Below, one piece after another: positions 7,261-14,077 of a DNA stretch of 14,334 nt (its first letter is position 1; every line of letters begins with the position of its first letter). The notes under the pieces were generated by a model, which saw only the letters and a list, made by a program, of their open reading frames with translations, made no database searches and was not told where the DNA came from. The stretch is from CAYRJD01 sp964424585. Its GTDB lineage: Bacteria > Actinomycetota > Acidimicrobiia > Acidimicrobiales > Poriferisodalaceae. The stretch is from assembly GCA_964424585.1 (NCBI GenBank), contig CAYRJD010000050.1:1-14334 (forward strand), in the 5' to 3' direction. The position numbers and the translations under genes were made by a program.

Positions 7261-7993
7261 AAGCGGGAGTTCCTTTCAGGTAGCGGTCGGTCGGCGCGTC
7301 AGCCCCGTCGGCTAGCTCGGCGAACGAGATCGAGTTGACGCCGAAGAAGCCGAAGCGCGACATACCCTCGCCGTCTCGCTTGGGCGTGACGCGAGCGTGG
7401 CGCTGCTCAAAGTCGGCCCACCAGCGAATGTCGGTGGGCGTGTCGGCGCGGCGACGGTCGTCGCTGCCGCGGCTCATCGCGGAGAGTTGCTTGGTGCCCT
7501 TCATGAAGCAGAACACGCAGTTGCCCGCGCCCTTAGGGATGCGCAGCGCGAAGTCTTTGCGGTGCTTGCGGCGCCAGTAGTTGGCGACCTCGCGCTCGCC
7601 AAAGCCCGAGTCGAACAGCGGGAAATACGGGCGCTCTCCTGGAGGCTGCGTGCGCACCGTGCAATACGAGCTGGTCGCGCCCTCCGCGAGCAGCGCTCGC
7701 GACAGCACGCGGTCTACCCGTCTCGGCTCGTCGGCCCGCAGACCCAGCAGGCGAACGTGGTGCGCGCCGTTCGGGCCGCGCATCGACACCGGCAACGCTC
7801 GGGCGCGCTCGCCGGAGTGAACTCGGGGAATGGGCGCGGCGGTGAAATCGCTCCATTGCTGCGGCGGGCGCGCGGGCTCTCGGCTAGCTAGATGAGCGGC
7901 TCGCTTGAAAACCGCCTCGTGCGACGCGGTGCCGCCGCCGCGCCGATAGCGCGCCGCGACGAGTTCGGGCCGCGCGAGACGCTTTCTAGTTAG
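7244..7993 (-). CDS. C-terminal half of a PP-loop (PAPS reductase/DndC superfamily) protein, displaced by frameshift
   Basis: This frame is open without a stop from the G run down to TGA at 7244. The only usable start codons come late (TTG 7795, GTG 7789, ATG 7783) and none has a ribosome site, so it is best read as the continuation of the N-terminal half. It carries LLGLRADEPRRV (from about 7744 downward), the segment that follows the PP-loop core in PAPS-reductase-like proteins, and GNCVFCFMKG, a Cys-x2-Cys motif often seen near their C-terminus. The end is CDCTD. If the run had 14 or 11 G, the two halves would make one protein of about 475 residues. It overlaps the ATPase start by 17 bases. 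The split may be real phase variation, decay, or a sequencing error. Confidence 0.75.
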   Translation of the reverse strand, partial: LTRKRLARPELVAARYRRGGGTASHEAVFKRAAHLASREPARPPQQWSDFTAAPIPRVHSGERARALPVSMRGPNGAHHVRLLGLRADEPRRVDRVLSRALLAEGATSSYCTVRTQPPGERPYFPLFDSGFGEREVANYWRRKHRKDFALRIPKGAGNCVFCFMKGTKQLSAMSRGSDDRRRADTPTDIRWWADFEQRHARVTPKRDGEGMSRFGFFGVNSISFAELADGADAPTDRYLKGTPACDCTD

Positions 7994-8667
7994 CCCCCCC
8001 CCCCCCGCAAAACTCGATCGTCGCTGAGGGTCGCGTCGAGCACATCACCGTCGGCGTCACACTCACACGGGCGATCGACGTCGCACGCGCAGTCGGCCAA
8101 CCAGTGGTGCCCCGCGTGCGCGGGGCCGTCGGTGCCGCCCAGCCACTCGCCCAACAGCAGGTGTGACGGGAAGAGCTTCAATTTTGCCGTGCACGTTCTG
8201 CTGTGAGGGTTGGGCAACATGCCTTGGAGGCTCACCAGCTCTTCAAACAGCTCGCCGTTGCTGCGGTAGCCGTCGGGCTCGGCGTCGCTGAGCGGCACGG
8301 GCTTGACCAGTCGGTAGCTGAGCTTGCGCCAATACTCGCCGCGCCAGGCGTCTTCGATCGTGCAGAACTCAAACCAGAACACCGGCAAGCCGAACTCGGA
8401 CTCGAGACGCTCCTTGCAGGCAGCAGCAAACTCGTAGGTGCCCGGGTGCTCGGCGGACGTGTTGGCGAACAGCACGGCATCGCCTCGCTCGGGCGACAGC
8501 AGGCCCTCTTCGGCGGCCATGAACGTCATCGCGGCCGACGACCTGCCGCCGGAGAAGCTGACGATGTGCGGCAGCGCAGCGTGGTCTGGATGGCGGTAGC
8601 TGATTTCGCCTAAGCGTCGGCGGGCAACTCGTACGGCGGTGTCGGACACGGTCACAGAGTGTGCCAC
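7990..8667 (-). CDS. N-terminal half of a PP-loop (PAPS reductase/DndC superfamily) protein, ending in the G run
   Basis: It is 225 residues from GTG 8667; GTG 8655 and 8649 are equally possible since none has a clear ribosome site. The frame stays open to 9075, but that part is only the shadow of the divergent coiled-coil gene. The PP-loop is HIVSFSGGRSS (34-44), followed by VLFANTSAEHPGTYEF (65-80), FWFEFCTIEDAWRGEYWRKL (97-116) and HSRTCTAKLKLFP (155-167). All are in the order expected for bacterial PAPS-reductase-like adenylyl-transfer enzymes such as DndC relatives. A Cys-rich stretch CACDVDRPCECD lies at 193-204. The protein then runs into Gly codons and a TAA directly after 13 G. The cysH sulfate-assimilation role is unlikely, given the neighbours and the absence of cys genes. 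It would be the first gene of the operon. Confidence 0.78.
   Translation of the reverse strand: MAHSVTVSDTAVRVARRRLGEISYRHPDHAALPHIVSFSGGRSSAAMTFMAAEEGLLSPERGDAVLFANTSAEHPGTYEFAAACKERLESEFGLPVFWFEFCTIEDAWRGEYWRKLSYRLVKPVPLSDAEPDGYRSNGELFEELVSLQGMLPNPHSRTCTAKLKLFPSHLLLGEWLGGTDGPAHAGHHWLADCACDVDRPCECDADGDVLDATLSDDRVLRGGGG
7994..8006 (-). repeat. Homopolymer run of 13 G on the coding strand, breaking the PP-loop gene
   Basis: Thirteen consecutive C on the plus strand read as G in the gene. With 13, the frame gives Arg-Gly-Gly-Gly-Gly-stop. With 14 or 11 it continues through Leu-Thr-Arg-Lys into the C-terminal half. Runs of this length are slippery in replication and also error-prone in sequencing or assembly. 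Confidence 0.95.
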
Positions 8668-8704
8668 AGGGGTGGGACATGGCCGCGGCAGCCAGCGCAG
8701 TACC

Positions 8705-9343
8705 GTGAAGCACGTGCCTAACGAGTCGGAGCGGATGGAGGCGATGCTCGGCCGAGTGCTCGAACCGGTGCTCACCGAACTCGGCCACCTCCGCACCCGG
8801 CTCGACGAAATCGAACAGGCGCAGCAGACGCCGGCGACGCAAGCCTCCGCGCCACCCGTCGCAGCGCCGAAGCCAGTGCTCGCCGCGGAGCACACCGAGG
8901 CGAAGTCAAACGGCAACGGCGTCAGCAGGTGGTTGTTCATCAGCATGCTGAGCATCATGGCGGTGATGTACTCGGGCGGGCTCGTCTTCATCGGCGACCA
9001 GTTCCAGGGCATCCACGACCGGCTCGACATCACGAACGCACGCATCGACGACACGAATGAGCGCATCGACGACACGAATGAGCGGATCGACGCGCTGGGT
9101 GCCGAGCTGCGCGCGGAGTTTCACACTGAGTTGGGTCAGCTTGAGGCTCGACTGATCGCCAGGATCGACGCGCTTGAGGAGAGGCTTCGCTCCATCGAGA
9201 TCCAGGTGGCAGAGATACTCGTGCGGCTCGGATTTCTGGAGGAGGGCCAGGCGCACACCGACGACCGGCTGGCGCGCGTCGAAGGCGCGCTGAACTTGCC
9301 GCCGCTGCCACGGCCGCCGCCCGAGGTCAGCGACGACGGCTGA
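8705..9343 (+). CDS. Coiled-coil single-pass membrane protein, paralogue 4 (diverged)
   Basis: It is 212 residues from GTG 8705. This start is chosen because the 13 bases GCAGTACCGTGAA around it are the same as at the start of paralogue 2; here the AAGGAGG is missing. GTG 8639 in the same frame is an alternative. It keeps the family layout: EAMLGRVLEPVL helix (12-23), Ala/Pro linker (40-68), membrane segment (about 74-97, RWLFISMLSIMAVMYSGGLVFIG), coiled coil with RIDDTNE heptads (about 105-195) and the ending RVEGALNLPPLPRPPP. It differs well beyond the near-identity of paralogues 1-3. It lies on the far side of the minus-strand operon, divergent from it, with 37 bases between the two chosen starts. 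The function is unknown. Confidence 0.82.
   Translation: MKHVPNESERMEAMLGRVLEPVLTELGHLRTRLDEIEQAQQTPATQASAPPVAAPKPVLAAEHTEAKSNGNGVSRWLFISMLSIMAVMYSGGLVFIGDQFQGIHDRLDITNARIDDTNERIDDTNERIDALGAELRAEFHTELGQLEARLIARIDALEERLRSIEIQVAEILVRLGFLEEGQAHTDDRLARVEGALNLPPLPRPPPEVSDDG
9041..9082 (+). repeat. Two perfect 21-bp tandem repeats coding for RIDDTNE heptads
   Basis: The 21-base unit beginning CGCATCGACGACACG occurs at 9041-9061 and 9062-9082, with degenerate copies on either side (9020-9040 and from 9083). Each unit codes for exactly one coiled-coil heptad, so copy-number change would lengthen or shorten the coil by two turns without breaking the frame. Confidence 0.9.
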
Positions 9344-9357
9344 GGCAACACGACGAT

Positions 9358-9384
9358 TTGCCGGTGTTCTAGAATGAACGGCAA
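9358..9384 (+). promoter_or_regulatory. Interrupted inverted repeat around a -10-like TAGAAT, upstream of the P450 gene
   Basis: TTGCC (9358-9362) pairs with GGCAA (9380-9384), and GTTC (9366-9369) pairs with GAAC (9376-9379), leaving a GGT bulge. The loop is TAGAAT (9370-9375), a five-out-of-six match to the -10 consensus. It lies in the 74-base gap between paralogue 4 and the P450 gene. It could be a promoter with a regulator site over it, or a hairpin ending the upstream transcript. No convincing -35 is visible. Confidence 0.4.
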
Positions 9385-9417
9385 GCACAGCCAACCGGCA
9401 CACAGGAGGGGAATGTT

Positions 9418-10665
9418 GTGACCGATCAGACCACTGCGACCAGACCGAGCGGCCAGCCGCTCGTCAACGAGACCGACCTCGACGTCTACAGCGACCACTA
9501 CGTGCAAAACGCGCCCCAGGTGCTGGAAGAGTTGCGCGGCAAGTGCCCCGTCACCCACACGCCAGCCAACGGCGGCCACTGGATACCCGTCAACTGGGAC
9601 GACATCGTCGAGGTCGCCTACGACACCGAGCACTTCTCTAGCCGCGACATCGCGGTTGCGCCGAACGAGCCAGGCGCCGGCCTGCTGACCGCCCCGCCCA
9701 TCACGTCTGACCCGCCGTTCCACACCGACGCTCGCCGGCTGCTGCTGCCGTTCTTCTCGCCCAAGCCGGTCGAGGAGATGATTCCGCTCACCGAGAGCAT
9801 CGCCGTCGAGCGTCTCGACGCCATCGCGGATGCGCTGCGCGAACCCGACAGCGACGGTGCGGTCGACGTCGCCGACATGTATTCGAAGCACATTCCCATC
9901 CGCATCATCGCGGCGATCCTCGGGCTGCCCGAGAGCGACGAAGAGCGGTTCGCCCAGTGGGCGGTCGACATCTTGCAGTCAGACGGCGACGAGTTCGAGC
10001 GGCGCGCCGATGCCGTGCGCGAGGTGCTCACCTACTTCGGCGAAATCTTCGAGCACCGCAAAGACGAGCCGCTCGACGACATCCCGAGCCAGCTGCTGAA
10101 CATGACGATGCCCAACGGCGACCCGCTCACGCCGCATCACGTCAGCGGCACCGCGCTGCTGCTGTTAATCGCGGGCATCGACACCACGTGGAGTTCGATC
10201 AGCGCGGCGCTCTATCACCTGGCGACCAACCCGCACGACCGCCAGCGGCTGATCGATGAGCCCGAGCTGATTCCCACCGCCATCGAAGAGTTTCTGCGGG
10301 TGTTCTCGCCGGTCACGATGGCGCGGGTCGCCAACGAGGGCGCCGAAATCTCGGGCTGCCCCGTCACCGCGGGCGAGAAGGTGCTGCTGCCGTTCGGCGC
10401 CGGCAACCGCGACCCAGAAAAGTTCGACCGGCCCAACGAGGTCATCATCGACCGCGAGCAAAACCGTCACTTCGCGTTCGGCATCGGCATCCACCGCTGC
10501 TTGGGCTCGAACCTCGCCCGCATGGAGCTGCGGGTCGCGCTTGAGCAGTGGCTGGCGCGGTTCCCGAACTTCACGCTCGCGACCGACCACGGGCGCGACG
10601 GCATCGAGTGGGGCGGCGTGCAGGTGCGCGGCCCGCGCCACCTGTTTTTGCGCGTCGACGCGTAG
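9418..10665 (+). CDS. Cytochrome P450 (soluble bacterial, class I type)
   Basis: It is 415 residues, a normal length. The GTG start is fixed by AGGAGGGG (9404-9411) 6 bases upstream. Hallmarks are in order: the I-helix oxygen-binding motif AGIDTT (252-257), the K-helix E-x-x-R at Glu291-Phe-Leu-Arg294, and the heme loop FGIGIHRCLG (354-363) with Cys361 as axial ligand. There is no membrane anchor, so it is cytosolic and should need a ferredoxin and reductase for electrons; neither is encoded in this window. The substrate cannot be told from sequence. The nearby dehydrogenase and nitroreductase-like genes suggest small-molecule oxidation, but they are on the other strand and beyond a large surface-protein gene, so no pathway is implied. 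Confidence 0.95.
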   Translation: MTDQTTATRPSGQPLVNETDLDVYSDHYVQNAPQVLEELRGKCPVTHTPANGGHWIPVNWDDIVEVAYDTEHFSSRDIAVAPNEPGAGLLTAPPITSDPPFHTDARRLLLPFFSPKPVEEMIPLTESIAVERLDAIADALREPDSDGAVDVADMYSKHIPIRIIAAILGLPESDEERFAQWAVDILQSDGDEFERRADAVREVLTYFGEIFEHRKDEPLDDIPSQLLNMTMPNGDPLTPHHVSGTALLLLIAGIDTTWSSISAALYHLATNPHDRQRLIDEPELIPTAIEEFLRVFSPVTMARVANEGAEISGCPVTAGEKVLLPFGAGNRDPEKFDRPNEVIIDREQNRHFAFGIGIHRCLGSNLARMELRVALEQWLARFPNFTLATDHGRDGIEWGGVQVRGPRHLFLRVDA

Positions 10666-10667
10666 CG

Positions 10668-10740
10668 CGCCGAGCTGCGCGCCGCGCCCGCGGCAGGCTC
10701 GGCGGAAATATGCCGAGTTAGTGCTCGGGTACTTTGTACC
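10668..10740 (+). promoter_or_regulatory. Alternating complementary segments between the P450 and the surface-protein gene
   Basis: Four segments alternate: CGCCGAGC (10668-10675), GCTCGGCG (10697-10704), GCCGAG (10712-10717) and GCTCGG (10723-10728). Segment 1 can pair with 2, 2 with 3, and 3 with 4, so mutually exclusive hairpins are possible. They are followed by GGTAC-TTT-GTACC (10728-10740), another small inverted repeat ending just before the surface-protein start. The first hairpin could end the P450 transcript, although no T run follows. An attenuator-like role is a guess, since GC-rich DNA forms such pairings easily. Confidence 0.35.
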
Positions 10741-10749
10741 TTGAAGGCC

Positions 10750-13233
10750 ATGGTTACGAGCGATACGACGAGGGCGGCTAAGCGATTCTTCGCCGCGGCG
10801 GCGGCGATGTTGCTGACGCTAGGAGCTGTGAGCCTGGCGGGCGCGGCCAACACCGTCGCCGAAGAGCTAAACGAAGACGACGAGCGGCCGCTCGCCGGAG
10901 ACACCCGCTACGAGACATCGCTGAAGATCGCCGAGCAGATGGCGAGCTACAGCGAGCTTGAGCTCGGTCGCTACGTCGACACGGTGGTGCTGGTATCGGG
11001 TGAGGGGTTTGCCGACGCGCTCTCGGCTTCGGCCCTCGCCGGCCTCTACGGCGCGCCGATCCTGCTCACCGAGCGAGACGAACTCTCGCCAACGGTGAGC
11101 AGGTTCATCAACGCCAACGACATCCGCGACGCGTACATCGTCGGCGGCATCTCCGCGGTGTCGTCTGACGTCGCAGAGGCGCTTGAAGACCGACGCGTCG
11201 AGGTCACTCGCCTGGCAGGCGCAGACCGCTACGCCACGGCGCTCGCCGTCGCGCGGCACCTCGATGAAGAGGGTGGTGTCGGCGGCTACTGCGGCACGAA
11301 CGACACGGCGGTGCTCATCGCCAACGGCCAGAGCTTCGCCGACGCGCTGGCTGGCGGCCCGCTCGCCTACCAGGGCCCGCATCCGGTCATTCTGACACCG
11401 GGCGACAGCCTGCCAGCGGGCGTCGAGGGCTACCTGACCGACGCGGGCATTGAGAAAGCGATCATCTTGGGCGGCACCGCGGCGGTGTCGTCGAACGTGG
11501 CGGACGAACTGGGCAGCCAAATCCTCGACATCGTGCGCTGGTCTGGCGCTGACCGCTTCGACACCGCAGCGATGGTGCTCGACGAGCTGACCGACGACGC
11601 AGCCTGCGATTTCAGCCTGAGCCGCGTCGCGCTGGCCAACGGGCGCAGCCCGTTCGACGCGCTCTCGGGCGGCCCGCTGCTGGGCATCCGCGGCCAGGGG
11701 CTGCTGCTAGTTGAGCAGCAAGTTCTGCCAGACGCATCAGAGCGGTTTCTCGCCCGAACGCCCCAGTTCGTCTCCGGCAACCCGCTGCACATCGCGCTGG
11801 ACGTGCTGGGAGGGAGTGCCGCCGTGCGCCCAGCGGTCGTCGAAGCAGCCATCGCAGCAGCAGGCGAAGCAGCCGCGCTGACGGCGACGATTACGGCTAT
11901 GCCGGGGACGCGCACGTTCAAGGTGTCGTTTTCTGAGGAGGTCGACCCTGATACGGCTGAGGATTACCGGAATTACGGGGTTACGGCGGTGGGTGGTGAG
12001 TTGGAGCGGTTGTTGAGTTTTGACACGTTGATCTATGAGTTCGGGGATAACTCGGTGACGGTGGAGTTGGCGAGTGATAGCCCGTTTTTGGCTGCGGGTG
12101 ACACGATCACGGTGTTCGGGAACGCGGTGCGGGCGTACGACTATCCAGCTGATCAGCGTGTGGTGCCGATGACAGAACATCAGATTCCGGTTGACACCTA
12201 CGCGCCGCGCGCTGAGCTGATCGTGCCGACGGGGGGCGAGTTTGTGTTTGCTCGGCTGAGTGAGACGATTCATCAGCTGACGTCGACTGGTGATATCGGT
12301 GCGCCGGTGCGGACGTTCAATGTGACGGTGCGTCGGCCGGATGAGAACGATTATGAGGTGACGTTGAGCCAGCACGCTGATTCGGTTGATCCGTTGTTGT
12401 GGTCGGCGAGCGACGCGGTGTTCGCGGTGGGCGATCAGGTGACACTGCCGGCTCGCACGCTCTATGACGCTGGCGGGAACACCAACCGGGTGACGCAGAT
12501 CATCGTCGCGCGGCAGTCGCCGCCGCGGTTGTCTGAGCTGTCGGTGAGTGAGCCAAAACACTCCCAGCAAGCGGCGACGCAGACGTTCGTGCAAGGGCTG
12601 CGGTTCGCCATCAGGGAGGGCAGCGAGCATGCCGGGTGGCAGGGCAACGGCTGGGTGCTGGAGTTTGACGCGGACTCGCGAACGAACGTGGGCGTCAACC
12701 TGGCTCGTCGGGTGATCCGCGTCGGCGTGGCACGTTCGACCAACGACGGGCCCGTCACCTTGCGTGACCTGCTGGAGGTGCTCGACGACGACCCGGTGTT
12801 TACCCGCAACTTTGAGGTGCTCGGCCGCAACGAGCTGCGCGGTAGCGACTACGACGCCATCATCCGGGTCAGCCAGCCCGTGTTCACGTTCACCGGCGGC
12901 GAAACGTCGGTCACCGTCACCGCCGAATGGAACCAACCGATACTCGCGTTCGACGAATCACTCACCGACGTGTGCATCGAGAGCTGCCGCAACGACCGCC
13001 TACCACCAACCAACGTGCCGCGCTTTTGGTTCCCCACCGAACGCAGCGCCCACGACGGCGACAGCTTCTACATCGAATGGGACGTCACCGCAACCGAAGT
13101 CGGCGACGAACTGCCCACCGACGACTGGAGCATCATCTTTCGCGCCGGCGCCATCACCGGCTTCGGCGACGCCGACGCCGCCGAAGCCAGCCGCTACAAC
13201 GAAGAAATCATCAGACGACTACGCACCCGCTAG
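10750..13233 (+). CDS. Secreted protein with three cell-wall-binding type 2 repeats
   Basis: It is 827 residues from ATG 10750; TTG 10741 in the same frame is possible, and neither has a well-spaced ribosome site. A signal peptide is clear: Arg/Lys at 8-11, a hydrophobic core (12-30) and a likely cleavage after AGA near 32. Three CW_binding_2 (PF04122-type) repeats follow at about 48-140, 150-255 and 260-370. They carry the recurring R-L-A-G-x-(D/T)-R-Y/F start, the GEGFADALSASALAG / GQSFADALAGGPLA / GRSPFDALSGGPLL cores and the IVGG-x-x-AVSS, ILGGTAAVSS and VLGGSAAV ends. Such repeats anchor surface proteins non-covalently to the wall. The remainder (about 380-827) is beta-rich, beginning with a FSEEVDPDTAEDYRNYGV segment like adhesin or SwmB-type domains. 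Codon use changes within this part. The ligand and the exact role are unknown. Confidence 0.88.
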   Translation: MVTSDTTRAAKRFFAAAAAMLLTLGAVSLAGAANTVAEELNEDDERPLAGDTRYETSLKIAEQMASYSELELGRYVDTVVLVSGEGFADALSASALAGLYGAPILLTERDELSPTVSRFINANDIRDAYIVGGISAVSSDVAEALEDRRVEVTRLAGADRYATALAVARHLDEEGGVGGYCGTNDTAVLIANGQSFADALAGGPLAYQGPHPVILTPGDSLPAGVEGYLTDAGIEKAIILGGTAAVSSNVADELGSQILDIVRWSGADRFDTAAMVLDELTDDAACDFSLSRVALANGRSPFDALSGGPLLGIRGQGLLLVEQQVLPDASERFLARTPQFVSGNPLHIALDVLGGSAAVRPAVVEAAIAAAGEAAALTATITAMPGTRTFKVSFSEEVDPDTAEDYRNYGVTAVGGELERLLSFDTLIYEFGDNSVTVELASDSPFLAAGDTITVFGNAVRAYDYPADQRVVPMTEHQIPVDTYAPRAELIVPTGGEFVFARLSETIHQLTSTGDIGAPVRTFNVTVRRPDENDYEVTLSQHADSVDPLLWSASDAVFAVGDQVTLPARTLYDAGGNTNRVTQIIVARQSPPRLSELSVSEPKHSQQAATQTFVQGLRFAIREGSEHAGWQGNGWVLEFDADSRTNVGVNLARRVIRVGVARSTNDGPVTLRDLLEVLDDDPVFTRNFEVLGRNELRGSDYDAIIRVSQPVFTFTGGETSVTVTAEWNQPILAFDESLTDVCIESCRNDRLPPTNVPRFWFPTERSAHDGDSFYIEWDVTATEVGDELPTDDWSIIFRAGAITGFGDADAAEASRYNEEIIRRLRTR

Positions 13234-13255
13234 CTGGCCCGACCAACTAGCTGGC
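13231..13255. repeat. Short direct repeat across the convergent gene ends
   Basis: TAGCTGGC occurs at 13231-13238 and 13248-13255. It supplies the TAG stop of the surface-protein gene and overlaps the stop (CTA on the plus strand, 13247-13249) of the convergent dehydrogenase. Only 13 bases separate the two genes. No clear terminator is seen. Confidence 0.5.
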
Positions 13256-14077
13256 ACCCCACACCGTGCCGCCATCGACCTTCAAGATCGCGCCGGTCGT
13301 GTAGCTGCTGGCGTCAGACGCGAAGTAGAGCGCGGCGCCGACGATCTCGTGGGCTTCGCCGCCACGCCGCAAGGCGATTTCGGTTGCGGCTCGCTGGTTG
13401 AACACGTCCATGTCCCACGCTTTGGAAATGTCGGTCAGGAACGGGCCAGCCATGATGCAGTTGACCCGCACCTGCGGCGCGTACTCGCGTGCGAAGCTCT
13501 TGGTGAGCGCGTTGAGCCCCGCCTTCGCTGCGCCGTAAGCGGTTTCGTTCGGCGTCGGCGCGGTGGCGGCGACCGAACTGACGTTGATGATCGAGCCGCC
13601 GCCCGCCTCAAACATTGCCTTGCCGAACGCAGCCGACAAGCGGAACGGACCCTTCAAGTTGACGTCCATCACCTTGTCATACAGCGCCTCGCTCACGTCG
13701 TAGAGCGAGTCGTAGAGCGGCGACAGGCCAGCGTTGTTGACCAGCACGTCACAGCGACCGAAGTGGCTGTAAGTGGTTTCGCACAGCGCGTCGCACTGGT
13801 TCCAGTGGCCAACGTGACAGGCCACCGCGAGGGCTTGGCGCGACGTGGTGGCGCGCACCTCGGCTGCTAGCTGCTCGCAAGCGTCGAACTTTCTTGAGGC
13901 GATCACGACATCGGCGCCTCGTGCTGCGAACGCCAGCACCATCTGCTTGCCCAAGCCTCGACTGCCGCCGGTAACGACCGCGACCTTGCCGGTCAAGTCG
14001 AACAGCGGGTCGCCGTCGGGCTCGGCACCCGACCCTCTCTCTGGCTCAACATCCGGGCTGTCGCCGGATTGGGGCAC
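13247..14077 (-). CDS. Short-chain dehydrogenase/reductase (SDR, classical type)
   Basis: It is 276 residues from GTG 14077, chosen because GGAG lies 6 bases upstream and the start overlaps the previous stop as TAGTG. The longer open frame to 14299 is only a shadow of that gene. After a polar N-terminal extension of about 25 residues comes a Rossmann fold with TGGSRGLG (36-43) for the cofactor, NNAG (114-117) and the catalytic tetrad Asn140, Ser168, Tyr181 and Lys185 (YGAAK). The end FASDASSYTTGAILKVDGG is typical of the classical SDR family. SRK after the second strand (61-63) favours NADP(H), a tentative reading. The usual PG motif after VNCI reads AGPF. The likely role is NAD(P)-dependent oxidoreduction of an alcohol or keto group; the substrate is not known. 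It is coupled to the nitroreductase-like gene. Confidence 0.93.
   Translation of the reverse strand: MPQSGDSPDVEPERGSGAEPDGDPLFDLTGKVAVVTGGSRGLGKQMVLAFAARGADVVIASRKFDACEQLAAEVRATTSRQALAVACHVGHWNQCDALCETTYSHFGRCDVLVNNAGLSPLYDSLYDVSEALYDKVMDVNLKGPFRLSAAFGKAMFEAGGGSIINVSSVAATAPTPNETAYGAAKAGLNALTKSFAREYAPQVRVNCIMAGPFLTDISKAWDMDVFNQRAATEIALRRGGEAHEIVGAALYFASDASSYTTGAILKVDGGTVWGAS

Noticed and set aside
7244..8667. Sulfate-assimilation cysH
   Set aside because: The motifs fit the wider PP-loop superfamily, but no other cys genes are present. The added Cys-rich insertion and the ATPase neighbours fit a different role better.
8668..9075. N-terminal extension of the PP-loop reading frame up to 9075
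   Set aside because: This stretch is antisense to the coiled-coil paralogue 4, has no family resemblance and is rich in Ser/Arg, as expected of a shadow frame. The PP-loop homology begins after 8667.
9136..9891. 251-codon minus-strand frame over paralogue 4 and the P450 start
   Set aside because: It lies antisense to two supported genes, including the P450 ribosome site, and shows no domain.
11737..12936. 399-codon minus-strand frame inside the surface-protein gene
   Set aside because: It is His/Arg-rich without domains and wholly antisense to a gene with clear repeats and a signal peptide.
12764..13870. Long 368-codon plus-strand frame across the end of the surface-protein gene and the dehydrogenase
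   Set aside because: Its Thr/Pro/Ser- and Arg-rich translation has no recognisable motif. It overlaps two well-supported genes, so it is an artefact of high GC.
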